From: Acidimicrobiia bacterium
GTDB lineage: Bacteria; Actinomycetota; Acidimicrobiia; Spongiisociales; ZC4RG35
Length of the DNA: 6,524 nt
Direction: 5' to 3'
Assembly: GCA_003230435.1 (NCBI GenBank)
Contig: QIDW01000128.1
Location: forward strand, 1-6,524
Program-made: the position numbers and the translations under genes
Notes under the pieces: model-generated
Database searches by the model: none
Told to the model about the DNA's origin: nothing
Seen by the model: only the letters and a program-made list of their open reading frames with translations
In this document: positions 1-5,694 of the stretch, one piece after another
Numbering within the stretch: position 1 is the first letter of the stretch
How the letters are laid out: each line of letters starts with the position of its first letter

Positions 1-229
1 CGGCTTCCTTCAGTCTGAAGGCGATGCGTTCCTTGAGTGGATAGCCGCCGTGATCGGCGCCTACAGCGATCTTTCCGAGGATCTCCGGGTTAGACGGAGG
101 AGGGTCGCCTCGAGGGGCGGAGACCTCAGGTGTCTGGGTGTCGGTGACTACGACACCGTCGACAATCCGCTCGACGAGGGAGCGCACCTCCTCTTCTGAC
201 GGCATGCCTTGGACTCTTGAAGATGTCAT
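1..229 (-). CDS. rpiB: Ribose-5-phosphate isomerase B (RpiB/LacAB family), N-terminal part, with an N-terminal extension
   Basis: Truncated by the left edge; 76 residues are visible. The family interconverts ribose 5-phosphate and ribulose 5-phosphate, or related aldose/ketose phosphates. The core begins at about residue 53 with KIAVGADHGGYPLKERI, the family's first beta strand and the Asp-His substrate loop (D59, H60). Normal RpiB proteins start within a few residues of this strand; here about 50 residues come first. Residues 12-28 form an amphipathic helix with V15, L18, V19, I22, V23, V26 and V27 on one face, followed by a Pro-rich linker (about 29-52). That layout resembles microcompartment encapsulation peptides (inference). 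I chose the ATG at 229 because a GAGGAGG lies upstream; an in-frame ATG at 205 is the alternative and would keep the helix. The gene is divergent from the HTH gene with about 57 bp between starts. Family call firm, exact substrate uncertain. Confidence 0.82.
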   Translation of the reverse strand, partial: MTSSRVQGMPSEEEVRSLVERIVDGVVVTDTQTPEVSAPRGDPPPSNPEILGKIAVGADHGGYPLKERIAFRLKEA

Positions 230-241
230 CTGCTGCGAAGG

Positions 242-248
242 CCTCCTC
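242..248 (-). promoter_or_regulatory. Ribosome binding site for rpiB
   Basis: GAGGAGG on the minus strand, 12 nt before the ATG at 229. The spacing is long but the match is strong, and it favours 229 over the in-frame ATG at 205, which has no good Shine-Dalgarno. A TAGGAT hexamer at 261-256 (minus) could be the -10 element, but it would place the transcript start almost on this site, so the promoter is uncertain. Confidence 0.45.
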
Positions 249-273
249 GGCCGCCATCCTAGGGACGTGCCCG

Positions 274-279
274 TATGAT
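274..279 (+). promoter_or_regulatory. -10 element for the HTH gene, implying a leaderless start at 287
   Basis: TATGAT, one mismatch from the TATAAT consensus, with 7 nt between it and the ATG at 287. Transcription would begin at about 286-287, giving a leaderless mRNA. The upstream ATG at 275 lies inside this hexamer and would then not be transcribed. No convincing -35 box is visible. Confidence 0.5.
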
Positions 280-286
280 CCGGGCC

Positions 287-1183
287 ATGGCCGACAGCGA
301 TTCCGCATTCCTCTGGGAGACCGAGGCACTTCGCTCCTCAAAGCCCGCGTCGGGTCCGAGTGATCCGTCGCATGCGGGTGTCGAAAGAGACGATCCGGAC
401 TGGTTGACACTGCGGGAGGCGACCGAACTCACCGGGATCCCGATCTCGACGCTTCGCAAATGGGCCCGTCGGGAGAACGTGCCGACCTACCTCAGCGAGA
501 CACCGGTTGGTCAGCTGCGGATGGTGTCACTGAGAGGAATCGACCAGCGCGCCAGCGAACTGGGGCGAAAGGTCAGTCATGAGCCGCCGACGCAGGTGGA
601 GGTTCAGCTTCCGACCCGGGTGGAACCACCGGTTCCGAGCCCGGATCGGGAACCAACCCCGGAAACTCAGGAACCACAGGTTGAAGCTGACAGCGAGCCC
701 GACATCCCCGAGGGAACGATGCTGGTGCCCCTCGATGCATGGAACAAGATGCTCATGCAATTAGGGAATCTCCATGAGGCCGGCCAGCAGCTTGCTGAAG
801 CCCGGGAGAGAGCAGCCAAGGCCGAGACCGAGACAACGTTTCTCAGGGAGCGATTGACCGAGGTGCGGGATGAGCTCGCCGAGGCGAAGAGCTTTGCACC
901 GCGGGCCCCCATCGTTGTTGAACCGGTATCTGAGCCGGAGGTAGATGAGCCGCTCGAAGACGTCCCGCCTGTCGAAGACGTCCCGCCTGTCGAAGACGTC
1001 CCGCCTGTCGAAGACGATGACTTGTCGTCAGTGGATATCCCTGTGAGGAACCTGGGCGACGTCGAACCCCAAGATCAGCCTCGAACGCTCGCAGATCGAG
1101 ACGACCTGCTCACCCTGCCCGCCTATTCGCTGGCGATGATGAAACATGTCTACACAACCTGGCGGGGCCGCCCCCGGCGGTAG
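287..1183 (+). CDS. MerR-like helix-turn-helix protein with coiled coil and acidic disordered regions
   Basis: 298 residues; function not recognised beyond probable DNA binding. Residues about 39-93 form a MerR/excisionase-like winged HTH (TLREATELTGIPISTLRKW, then a basic stretch and a VSLRGID segment). A Pro/Glu-rich disordered stretch follows (about 95-148), then a predicted coiled coil (about 152-202, rich in Ala, Glu and Arg), then an acidic low-complexity segment with three EDVPPV repeats (about 224-243), and finally a short basic tail ending WRGRPRR. This is unlike a simple metabolite-sensing MerR regulator, because no effector domain is visible; a DNA-bound scaffold or oligomerising regulator is equally plausible. 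I chose the ATG at 287 over 275 because of the TATGAT hexamer at 274-279. It is divergent from rpiB, so it may regulate that locus (inference), and it ends 10 bp from the convergent lipoprotein gene. Confidence 0.72.
   Translation: MADSDSAFLWETEALRSSKPASGPSDPSHAGVERDDPDWLTLREATELTGIPISTLRKWARRENVPTYLSETPVGQLRMVSLRGIDQRASELGRKVSHEPPTQVEVQLPTRVEPPVPSPDREPTPETQEPQVEADSEPDIPEGTMLVPLDAWNKMLMQLGNLHEAGQQLAEARERAAKAETETTFLRERLTEVRDELAEAKSFAPRAPIVVEPVSEPEVDEPLEDVPPVEDVPPVEDVPPVEDDDLSSVDIPVRNLGDVEPQDQPRTLADRDDLLTLPAYSLAMMKHVYTTWRGRPRR
956..1016 (+). repeat. 18-bp tandem repeat, three full copies plus a partial copy, in frame
   Basis: The unit GAAGACGTCCCGCCTGTC occurs at 956-973, 974-991 and 992-1009 with no mismatches, then breaks off after GAAGACG at 1010-1016. 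It encodes Glu-Asp-Val-Pro-Pro-Val per unit. Because the unit is a multiple of three, copy-number change would keep the frame. Perfect identity suggests recent expansion by slippage. Confidence 0.95.
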
Positions 1184-1193
1184 GCAAGGCGAG

Positions 1194-2315
1194 TTACGTG
1201 TTCGTCGCGTCGACCAGGCGGTAGGTGACCTCCTGGGCGATGTTCATCTTCAATCCAAAGGCAGCCATCTGACCCGACACGTCGTCTGGCATGTTGATGT
1301 CCATGACAATGCTCGTGCTCATCGAGAGCCCAGCCTGACGTGCGTAACCAGCCTCTGCGTCGAACCAGGTCGTCATCTCGGAGACCGTTTCATCGATGAC
1401 GAATAAGAAGCGGAGCTCTTCTGCGATGGCTTCGATCTCGGCCTTTTCTTCGTCAGTGGCGTCGTCCGGAATGAAGCCTTGAAAGAACCCGACGAGAAAC
1501 TCTGCCAGATCGAACTCGATCATCGAGGTGGTTGAGGTGGTCTTGATCACGAAAACCTCATAACCATCGATGGTGCCTGTGTCCGTCACTTCGTTGTCGA
1601 TCTGAGTCACGATGGGGTCGATGCCCATGAAGACCGGACTCTCGATGGTCTCGGACCAGGCATCACCCACCCCTACAGGACCTTCCGCCAAGGGAGGACC
1701 GACGAATCGCCCGAGATCCATGCCGGGTGCGGCCAGGTCGCCAAATCCGCCGAGGTCGCCACCCAATGCGTCGCCGAACATGTCGTCGTCCAGGATGATG
1801 TTGCCTTGCTCATCAACGACAACCGTCACGTCGATGGCTTCTAGCTCGGCAAAATCAGGAAGATCTGTTTGATCAATAGGCTCACCGTCAACGGTCCCCT
1901 TTATCTGAAGGTCGGTGAAATCACCTTTGATCGTGATTTCGTAAGTGTCCGGCTGCGGACCCTCGGCAACGGATTGGCTGAAGGTTGTCGTGCCGACCAG
2001 ATTGATCGAGGCGTTCCCAGGAAACTCCTCATCGCCCATTGCCGACGCATCGCCCGTCGCGCTCATCTCGATCTGCTGGTCGATGCCGACCTCGTACTCG
2101 AACGTCGTGCCCGGTTCGAGGGCATAACTGAGTCGAACGGCATCGGGTGCCGCGGCGTCGGGTGCCGAGGCTTCCGCCGGAGCTACCGCCGGGGCTACCG
2201 CGGTCGTAGTCGTGGGATCCACCACGGTCGTCGTGGACTGGTCGGCGATGCCCCCACCGCAAGCTGCAACAACAAGAGCCAAAACCGCCAGAATTGAGGT
2301 ATTGCGAAATCGCAT
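1194..2315 (-). CDS. Predicted secreted lipoprotein of unknown function
   Basis: 373 residues from the ATG at 2315. An N-terminal Arg-containing region and a hydrophobic segment (ILAVLALVVAAC) end in a lipobox with Cys19, so the product is probably exported by Sec, lipidated and anchored outside the cytoplasmic membrane. Residues about 25-58 are a Thr/Ala/Pro/Asp-rich linker. The remainder is acidic, with alternating hydrophobic and polar stretches suggesting beta structure (for example LSYALEPGTTFEYEV and later VTYRLVD), interrupted by a Gly/Asp-rich loop. The opening resembles actinobacterial proteins annotated as DUF6263, but I hold that loosely. No catalytic motif is visible. A TTG two codons upstream (2321) is a possible longer start; ATG is preferred because a TACCCT hexamer lies 7 nt before it. 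The gene converges with the HTH gene and diverges from the EamA gene. Confidence 0.8.
   Translation of the reverse strand: MRFRNTSILAVLALVVAACGGGIADQSTTTVVDPTTTTAVAPAVAPAEASAPDAAAPDAVRLSYALEPGTTFEYEVGIDQQIEMSATGDASAMGDEEFPGNASINLVGTTTFSQSVAEGPQPDTYEITIKGDFTDLQIKGTVDGEPIDQTDLPDFAELEAIDVTVVVDEQGNIILDDDMFGDALGGDLGGFGDLAAPGMDLGRFVGPPLAEGPVGVGDAWSETIESPVFMGIDPIVTQIDNEVTDTGTIDGYEVFVIKTTSTTSMIEFDLAEFLVGFFQGFIPDDATDEEKAEIEAIAEELRFLFVIDETVSEMTTWFDAEAGYARQAGLSMSTSIVMDINMPDDVSGQMAAFGLKMNIAQEVTYRLVDATNT
2139..2199 (-). repeat. Short imperfect tandem repeats coding the lipoprotein linker
   Basis: Two neighbouring 15-bp copies (2139-2153 and 2154-2168, two mismatches) encode Ala-Pro-Asp-Ala repeats. A little further on, two 12-bp copies (2176-2187 and 2188-2199, one mismatch) encode Val-Ala-Pro-Ala repeats. 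Together they form the low-complexity linker after the lipobox. Slippage-prone, but both units keep the frame. Confidence 0.6.
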
Positions 2316-2322
2316 GCGCAAC

Positions 2323-2328
2323 AGGGTA
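2323..2328 (-). promoter_or_regulatory. Possible -10 element of the lipoprotein gene
   Basis: TACCCT on the minus strand fits the TAnnnT pattern and lies 7 nt before the ATG at 2315, the same spacing seen before other genes here. There is no Shine-Dalgarno before this ATG, so a leaderless transcript is likely. No -35 box is recognisable. Confidence 0.35.
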
Positions 2329-2381
2329 TCGGCATTCCCACACTGTTCATTGAGCTAGACACCCAGCAGACTCCTAGCGGT

Positions 2382-2387
2382 TAAGTT
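2382..2387 (+). promoter_or_regulatory. Possible -10 element of the EamA transporter gene
   Basis: TAAGTT lies 9 nt before the ATG at 2397, implying a leader of about 3 nt or none, and no Shine-Dalgarno is present. A TAGACA at 2356-2361 resembles a -35 box, but the 20-nt spacing is long. The 81-bp divergent region also holds a GCTAG / CTAGC inverted repeat (2354-2358 and 2374-2378) that could be an operator; it is short enough to be chance. Confidence 0.35.
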
Positions 2388-2396
2388 GCCCACCTC

Positions 2397-3305
2397 ATGA
2401 ATCCATGGACTCCTCTGGTCGGCGCAACCCTCGGATGGGGCGCCTCCGCCGTTTTTACCCGAGCGGTGATTCTGCGGGGAGTCGACACATTCACGTTGGT
2501 ACCGATTCGGATGGTGTTCGCCATGGTCTCGCTCGGCCTCGTCATAGGTGTGACAAAACGATTTGGCACGCTGAGTGTCAAAGCATGGAAACGCGGTTTA
2601 GTGCTGGGCATTGTCGGAATGGCCTTGCCAATGCTTCTGATGACTCTCTCGCTGGAAGATCTTCCGGTGAGCGTTGGCGGTCTCCTCATCGCACTGATCC
2701 CCCTGGCCACCATCGGCGCTGCCCACTTCATCGTTGACGGTGAGAGATTTCAGGTGAAGTCACTGCCCGGCCTCCTGATCGCCCTGGCAGGGTCGGCCGT
2801 CCTCGTTGGTATCGGGGGTACGACAGCGGAAGGCGTCGACAATCTCTGGCGTGGGGTGTTCTACGTGACGGCAGGCGTGATACTTGCAGGCATCGGTGGT
2901 GCCTTCAGCCGGAGATTCGCCCTCGAAGTGCCCAGCGACGACCTGGTCCTGCCTCAGTTCACCGTCAACACTGTGGTCCTGTTCGTCGCCGTGCCACTCA
3001 TTTGGGATATCGACGTCGCTTCGATCGACGGTGCAAGCTGGCTGCTCTTGGCCGGTATCGGGGCCATCGGGACCACTTTGGCCTTTACCTCTTTCCTGAT
3101 TGCTGCCGGCCTCAACCCGGCATCTCGCCTCGCCCTCACCGGTTATAGCGTGCCGGTGGTGGCGGTCGCACTTGCTGTGATCTTCCTCGGCGAGACACTC
3201 ACTCCGGCCATCCTGGGAGGGGCCTTGCTGATCGTCGCCGGTGTCATTCTCGCCGAGCGGTCCACCACTCATGTTCCCGAGCCCGGGGTCGTGACGTCGC
3301 GGTAG
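2397..3305 (+). CDS. EamA/DMT-family membrane transporter
   Basis: 302 residues, the usual length for a ten-helix drug/metabolite transporter with two EamA repeats. The first repeat runs from the N-terminus (ATLGWGASAVFTRAVI) to about residue 140 and includes the loop with GER at 115-117. The second runs from about 152 to 288 and ends in the typical LGETLTPAILGGALLIVAG at 264-282, the conserved Gly-Glu before the last helix. Such proteins move small metabolites, often exporting amino acids or related compounds, across the cytoplasmic membrane; the sequence does not reveal the substrate. A short hydrophilic C-terminal tail follows. metG begins 29 bp downstream on the same strand but has its own likely -10, so co-transcription is possible but not needed. 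Confidence 0.9.
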   Translation: MNPWTPLVGATLGWGASAVFTRAVILRGVDTFTLVPIRMVFAMVSLGLVIGVTKRFGTLSVKAWKRGLVLGIVGMALPMLLMTLSLEDLPVSVGGLLIALIPLATIGAAHFIVDGERFQVKSLPGLLIALAGSAVLVGIGGTTAEGVDNLWRGVFYVTAGVILAGIGGAFSRRFALEVPSDDLVLPQFTVNTVVLFVAVPLIWDIDVASIDGASWLLLAGIGAIGTTLAFTSFLIAAGLNPASRLALTGYSVPVVAVALAVIFLGETLTPAILGGALLIVAGVILAERSTTHVPEPGVVTSR

Positions 3306-3321
3306 GACAGGGTCTGCAACC

Positions 3322-3327
3322 TAAGCT
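3322..3327 (+). promoter_or_regulatory. -10 element of metG (leaderless)
   Basis: TAAGCT, matching TAnnnT, lies 7 nt before the metG ATG at 3335, so the transcript would start at or next to the A of the start codon. No ribosome binding site precedes this ATG. No -35 box is clear; the upstream sequence is the end of the EamA gene. Confidence 0.45.
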
Positions 3328-3334
3328 CCCCGAA

Positions 3335-4900
3335 ATGAGTCGTCGAATACTTGTCGCCGTTGCCTGGCCGTACGCCTCGGGTTCGTTACACCTGGGGCAC
3401 CTAGGCGGCGCCTACCTGCCGGCAGACATTTTTGCGAGATATCACCGCATCGCCGGGAACGACGTTCTGATGGTCTCCGGATCCGACGCCAACGGCACAC
3501 CGATCACGGTAAAGGCAGATGAGATGGGGATTACGCCGAGGGAGGTAGTCGATAAGTACCACCCGGAGATTCTCGGATATTGGGAAACACTCGGTATCTC
3601 TTTCGACCTCTTCACCACAACCATGACGGAGAACCACCACTCGGTCACCCAACAGTTCTTCCTGAGACTGCTCGAGGCCGGCTACCTGACCAAAGGCAGC
3701 TCTGAGCAGTTCTATGACCCGGACGCAAACCGGTTCCTCCCCGACCGATATGTCGTTGGGACCTGTCCACATTGCGGCCACGCCGAGGCCCGCGGCGACC
3801 AATGTGAAAACTGTGGTCGCACCCTGGACGCCACCGATTTGATCAATCCTCGATCGGCGCTTACCGGCGCCACTCCCGAACTGCGTGAAACCGAGCACTA
3901 CTTCTTGCAGCTTCCGGTCTTCGAGGAGCGACTTCGAGAGTGGATCGAGCCCCAAACAACGTGGCGCAAACACGTCAAGAACTGGGCGTTGGGAATGCTC
4001 GAGGACATGCCGGAGCGAGCGATCACCCGGGACATCGAATGGGGTGTCGAGGTTCCTGTCGACGACCTGGGCCCAGGCAAGCGGATCTATGTCTGGTTCG
4101 ACGCCGTGATCGGCTATCTCTCGGCGGCAATCGAGTGGGCCTCGAACACAGACGACGCCGCTGCGTGGAAGGCCTGGTGGGAGGATTCCCGAGCCGAGTC
4201 GTACTACTTCGTGGGCAAGGACAACATACCGTTCCACACCGTGATCTGGCCGGCGATGCTGATGGGCCACGGTGAGCTCAACCTGCCGACAAACGTTCCG
4301 GCCAACCAGTACATCACCTTCAAAGGTGAAAAAGCCTCCAAGTCCAAAGGAGTCGGGAACTCAATCGGGTGGTATGCCGAACGTCTCCAACCCGACGCTC
4401 TTCGTTACGCCATCGCCTCGATCCTGCCCGAGCAAAACGACACGGACCTGAGCGATGACCAACTGCTCCGGCGGGTCAATGAGGAGCTGGTTGCCACATG
4501 GGGCAACCTGGTGAACCGGGTTCTCTCGATGAGTGCGAACAACTTCGATGGTGCCGTGCCCGAGCCGAGTGAACTTGCCGAGGTCGATCAGGCCATTCTC
4601 GATCTGGGTCCTGCAACCCTCGACTCGGTCTCGGACCACATCGAGAAAGTCGAATTGCGGGCCGGCCTGAGATCGGCCATGGATGCCGCCGGAGAGGTCA
4701 ACGTATATCTGAATGCGACAGAGCCATGGAAGGTAATCAAAGAAGACTCGGTCCGGGGAGGAACGATCCTGTGGACCGCCATCCAGGCAATTTCGGCGAT
4801 TCGGGTGGCACTGACGCCTTACCTGCCGTTCTCGTCGGAGGCCTCGATCCCCAAGTCGACGAATGGACAGCGCCGGCGGTGGCAGGTGGAACGGCATTAG
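3335..4900 (+). CDS. metG: Methionyl-tRNA synthetase, with a probable frameshift near the 3' end
   Basis: This class I aminoacyl-tRNA synthetase charges tRNA-Met with methionine in the cytoplasm. The HIGH motif is HLGH at 19-22. The substrate-pocket region GSDANGTPI follows at about 48-56. A four-cysteine zinc knuckle is at C144, C147, C157 and C160. The KMSKS loop reads KASKS at 333-337, with Ala replacing Met, followed by the helical anticodon-binding domain. As read, the protein has 521 residues and ends in a basic tail (NGQRRRWQVERH) unlike any MetG. The expected ending, with PLFTKLD near the C-terminus, is encoded one base out of frame at about 4840-4950. Restoring one base near 4838-4852 gives a 538-residue protein of normal form. 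There is no C-terminal EMAP/Trbp domain. Identity is certain; the true 3' end is doubtful. Confidence 0.96.
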   Translation: MSRRILVAVAWPYASGSLHLGHLGGAYLPADIFARYHRIAGNDVLMVSGSDANGTPITVKADEMGITPREVVDKYHPEILGYWETLGISFDLFTTTMTENHHSVTQQFFLRLLEAGYLTKGSSEQFYDPDANRFLPDRYVVGTCPHCGHAEARGDQCENCGRTLDATDLINPRSALTGATPELRETEHYFLQLPVFEERLREWIEPQTTWRKHVKNWALGMLEDMPERAITRDIEWGVEVPVDDLGPGKRIYVWFDAVIGYLSAAIEWASNTDDAAAWKAWWEDSRAESYYFVGKDNIPFHTVIWPAMLMGHGELNLPTNVPANQYITFKGEKASKSKGVGNSIGWYAERLQPDALRYAIASILPEQNDTDLSDDQLLRRVNEELVATWGNLVNRVLSMSANNFDGAVPEPSELAEVDQAILDLGPATLDSVSDHIEKVELRAGLRSAMDAAGEVNVYLNATEPWKVIKEDSVRGGTILWTAIQAISAIRVALTPYLPFSSEASIPKSTNGQRRRWQVERH

Positions 4901-4950
4901 GCGAAGTCAGGCCACTCTTCACCAAACTGGACCCGGACGTCTTCGACTGA
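4838..4950 (+). other. metG: Displaced C-terminal coding segment of metG (out of frame)
   Basis: In the frame one base earlier than the metG frame, this stretch encodes LDPQVDEWTAPAVAGG followed by TALGEVRPLFTKLDPDVFD and a TGA at 4948-4950. This matches the normal MetG ending, in which a Trp, a Gly-rich turn and PLF-K-(L/I)-D follow the LPFSS segment. It therefore appears to be the true 3' end, disconnected by loss of one base. A candidate site is the CCCC run at 4849-4852 (formerly five C), or the GAGGCC just before it. Confidence 0.8.
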
Positions 4951-4955
4951 AACCC

Positions 4956-4974
4956 GACCTGGTTTCCCAGGGTC
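4956..4974 (+). terminator. Weak hairpin after metG
   Basis: GACCTGG at 4956-4962 can pair with CCA-G-GGTC at 4967-4974 (seven pairs, one bulged G, a TTTC loop). It sits just past the restored metG stop at 4950 and before the next promoter. There is no T-run afterwards, so it is at best a weak or factor-assisted terminator. Confidence 0.25.
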
Positions 4975-5004
4975 ATCCCCTCTTCTCATCTCATGAACAG
5001 TTGG

Positions 5005-5010
5005 TAGGTT
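5005..5010 (+). promoter_or_regulatory. -10 element of the PGPGW gene (leaderless)
   Basis: TAGGTT fits TAnnnT and lies 6 nt before the ATG at 5017, the spacing expected when the transcript begins on the start codon. This favours ATG 5017 over the GTG at 5011, which would lie inside the promoter. No -35 box is clear. Confidence 0.45.
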
Positions 5011-5016
5011 GTGGTC

Positions 5017-5271
5017 ATGGTACGGATTGCGCGCATTGCCGGCGGCTTCTCGCTGATAGCCGCGGGAGTCATCATGCTGGTGCTTCCCGGACCGGGAATC
5101 ATCTCTATCGTCGCCGGGCTGGCCTTGTTATCGAAAGACATGGTCTGGGCAGGTCGCCTCGCCGACCGGCTCAAACGGAGGTTCGGCAAGTACGCGGGAA
5201 ACGAGCCCGACAAATCGACTAGTGAATCCACCGACTCCTCGTTGAGTGAAGAGAAAGTGGATCGCTCCTAG
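5017..5271 (+). CDS. Small PGPGW-family membrane protein
   Basis: 84 residues. A hydrophobic hairpin spans about residues 8-38, broken by the family's signature turn LPGPG (PGPG at 24-27). A segment with the conserved Trp follows (DMVWAGRLADRLKRRF, about 41-56), then a Ser/Glu/Asp-rich hydrophilic tail. These proteins (PGPGW / TIGR02611-like) are common in actinobacteria and have no established function. Two short membrane helices with a cytoplasmic tail are likely. The start is set by the TAGGTT hexamer at 5005-5010. The gene follows metG on the same strand and ends 10 bp from the convergent sodN stop, within a shared hairpin. Confidence 0.82.
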   Translation: MVRIARIAGGFSLIAAGVIMLVLPGPGIISIVAGLALLSKDMVWAGRLADRLKRRFGKYAGNEPDKSTSESTDSSLSEEKVDRS

Positions 5272-5285
5272 GAGCCCACTCCTAG
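5268..5285. terminator. Hairpin shared by two convergent genes, arms holding both stop codons
   Basis: CTAGGAG (5268-5274) and CTCCTAG (5279-5285) form a perfect 7-bp stem around a CCCA loop. The TAG of the PGPGW gene (5269-5271) is in the left arm and the TAG of sodN (complement of 5282-5284) is in the right arm. The left arm also belongs to a perfect 12-bp palindrome, GCTCCTAGGAGC at 5264-5275. Symmetry suggests a bidirectional end signal, but no T-runs flank it, so intrinsic termination is uncertain. Confidence 0.4.
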
Positions 5286-5689
5286 CTGGGCGGATAGACC
5301 CCCATAGCCTTTGCCTTTTCGGTCTGCCAGAAAATGTCGCCAATCTCGTCGATCAGTTCGACCAGCTTCTGACCATCGGCCGGGTCGGCCGACTTCTTGG
5401 CATCTCCAGCCTGATGGATCGCCCGCCAGAACAAGTCGTCGAGGTTTGAGAACTCCTGACGGTGCTCTGCGGTGAAAAAGTCCGCCCAGAGAACCATCAG
5501 GTGATGCTTGACCTCTTCGGCACGCTCTTCTTTCAATGAGAGGGCACGGGCCCTGAACACCTCGTCGTCGGATTCGTGATACTTCTGAGCGATCTTCATC
5601 ACTGAAAGGGCTTCGATCTTGGCCTGCGCCGGGTCGTACACACCGCAGTAGAGGTCGCAGTGGGCATGGGCGATGGTCACTTGACGCAT
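5282..5689 (-). CDS. sodN: Nickel-containing superoxide dismutase precursor
   Basis: The enzyme converts superoxide to oxygen and hydrogen peroxide in the cytoplasm, as a hexamer of four-helix bundles with one nickel each. The 135-residue precursor has a nine-residue leader (MRQVTIAHA) before the hook HCDLYCGVYDPAQAKIE. After cleavage, His1, Cys2 and Cys6 bind nickel and the mature protein has 126 residues (117 in Streptomyces). E17 and R47 of the known structure are both present, and the helical body (EERAEEVKHH, LWADFF, GDIFWQTEKAK) follows the family. Unusually, hook position 5 is Tyr (codon TAC) instead of the conserved Pro. The ATG at 5689 is preceded by AAGGAG; a longer in-frame start at 5788 would overlap the next gene and lacks family similarity. 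It is divergent from the gene for its likely maturation protease. Confidence 0.95.
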   Translation of the reverse strand: MRQVTIAHAHCDLYCGVYDPAQAKIEALSVMKIAQKYHESDDEVFRARALSLKEERAEEVKHHLMVLWADFFTAEHRQEFSNLDDLFWRAIHQAGDAKKSADPADGQKLVELIDEIGDIFWQTEKAKAMGVYPPS

Positions 5690-5694
5690 GGGGT

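Noticed and set aside
1161..1180. GC-rich hairpin (CCGCC-CCC-GGCGG) at the end of the HTH gene, considered as a terminator.
   Set aside because: It has only five stem pairs, lies within codons for the basic tail, and no T-run follows.
2760..3272. Long minus-strand open frame of 170 residues opposite the EamA gene.
   Set aside because: Its composition (many Asp, Gly, Glu, Gln, Arg) is what the antisense of a hydrophobic GC-rich gene gives, and it shows no recognisable domain.
3401..4270. Minus-strand open frame of 289 residues opposite metG.
   Set aside because: It lies wholly inside a certain gene and has no domain features; stop-free antisense frames are common in GC-rich coding DNA.
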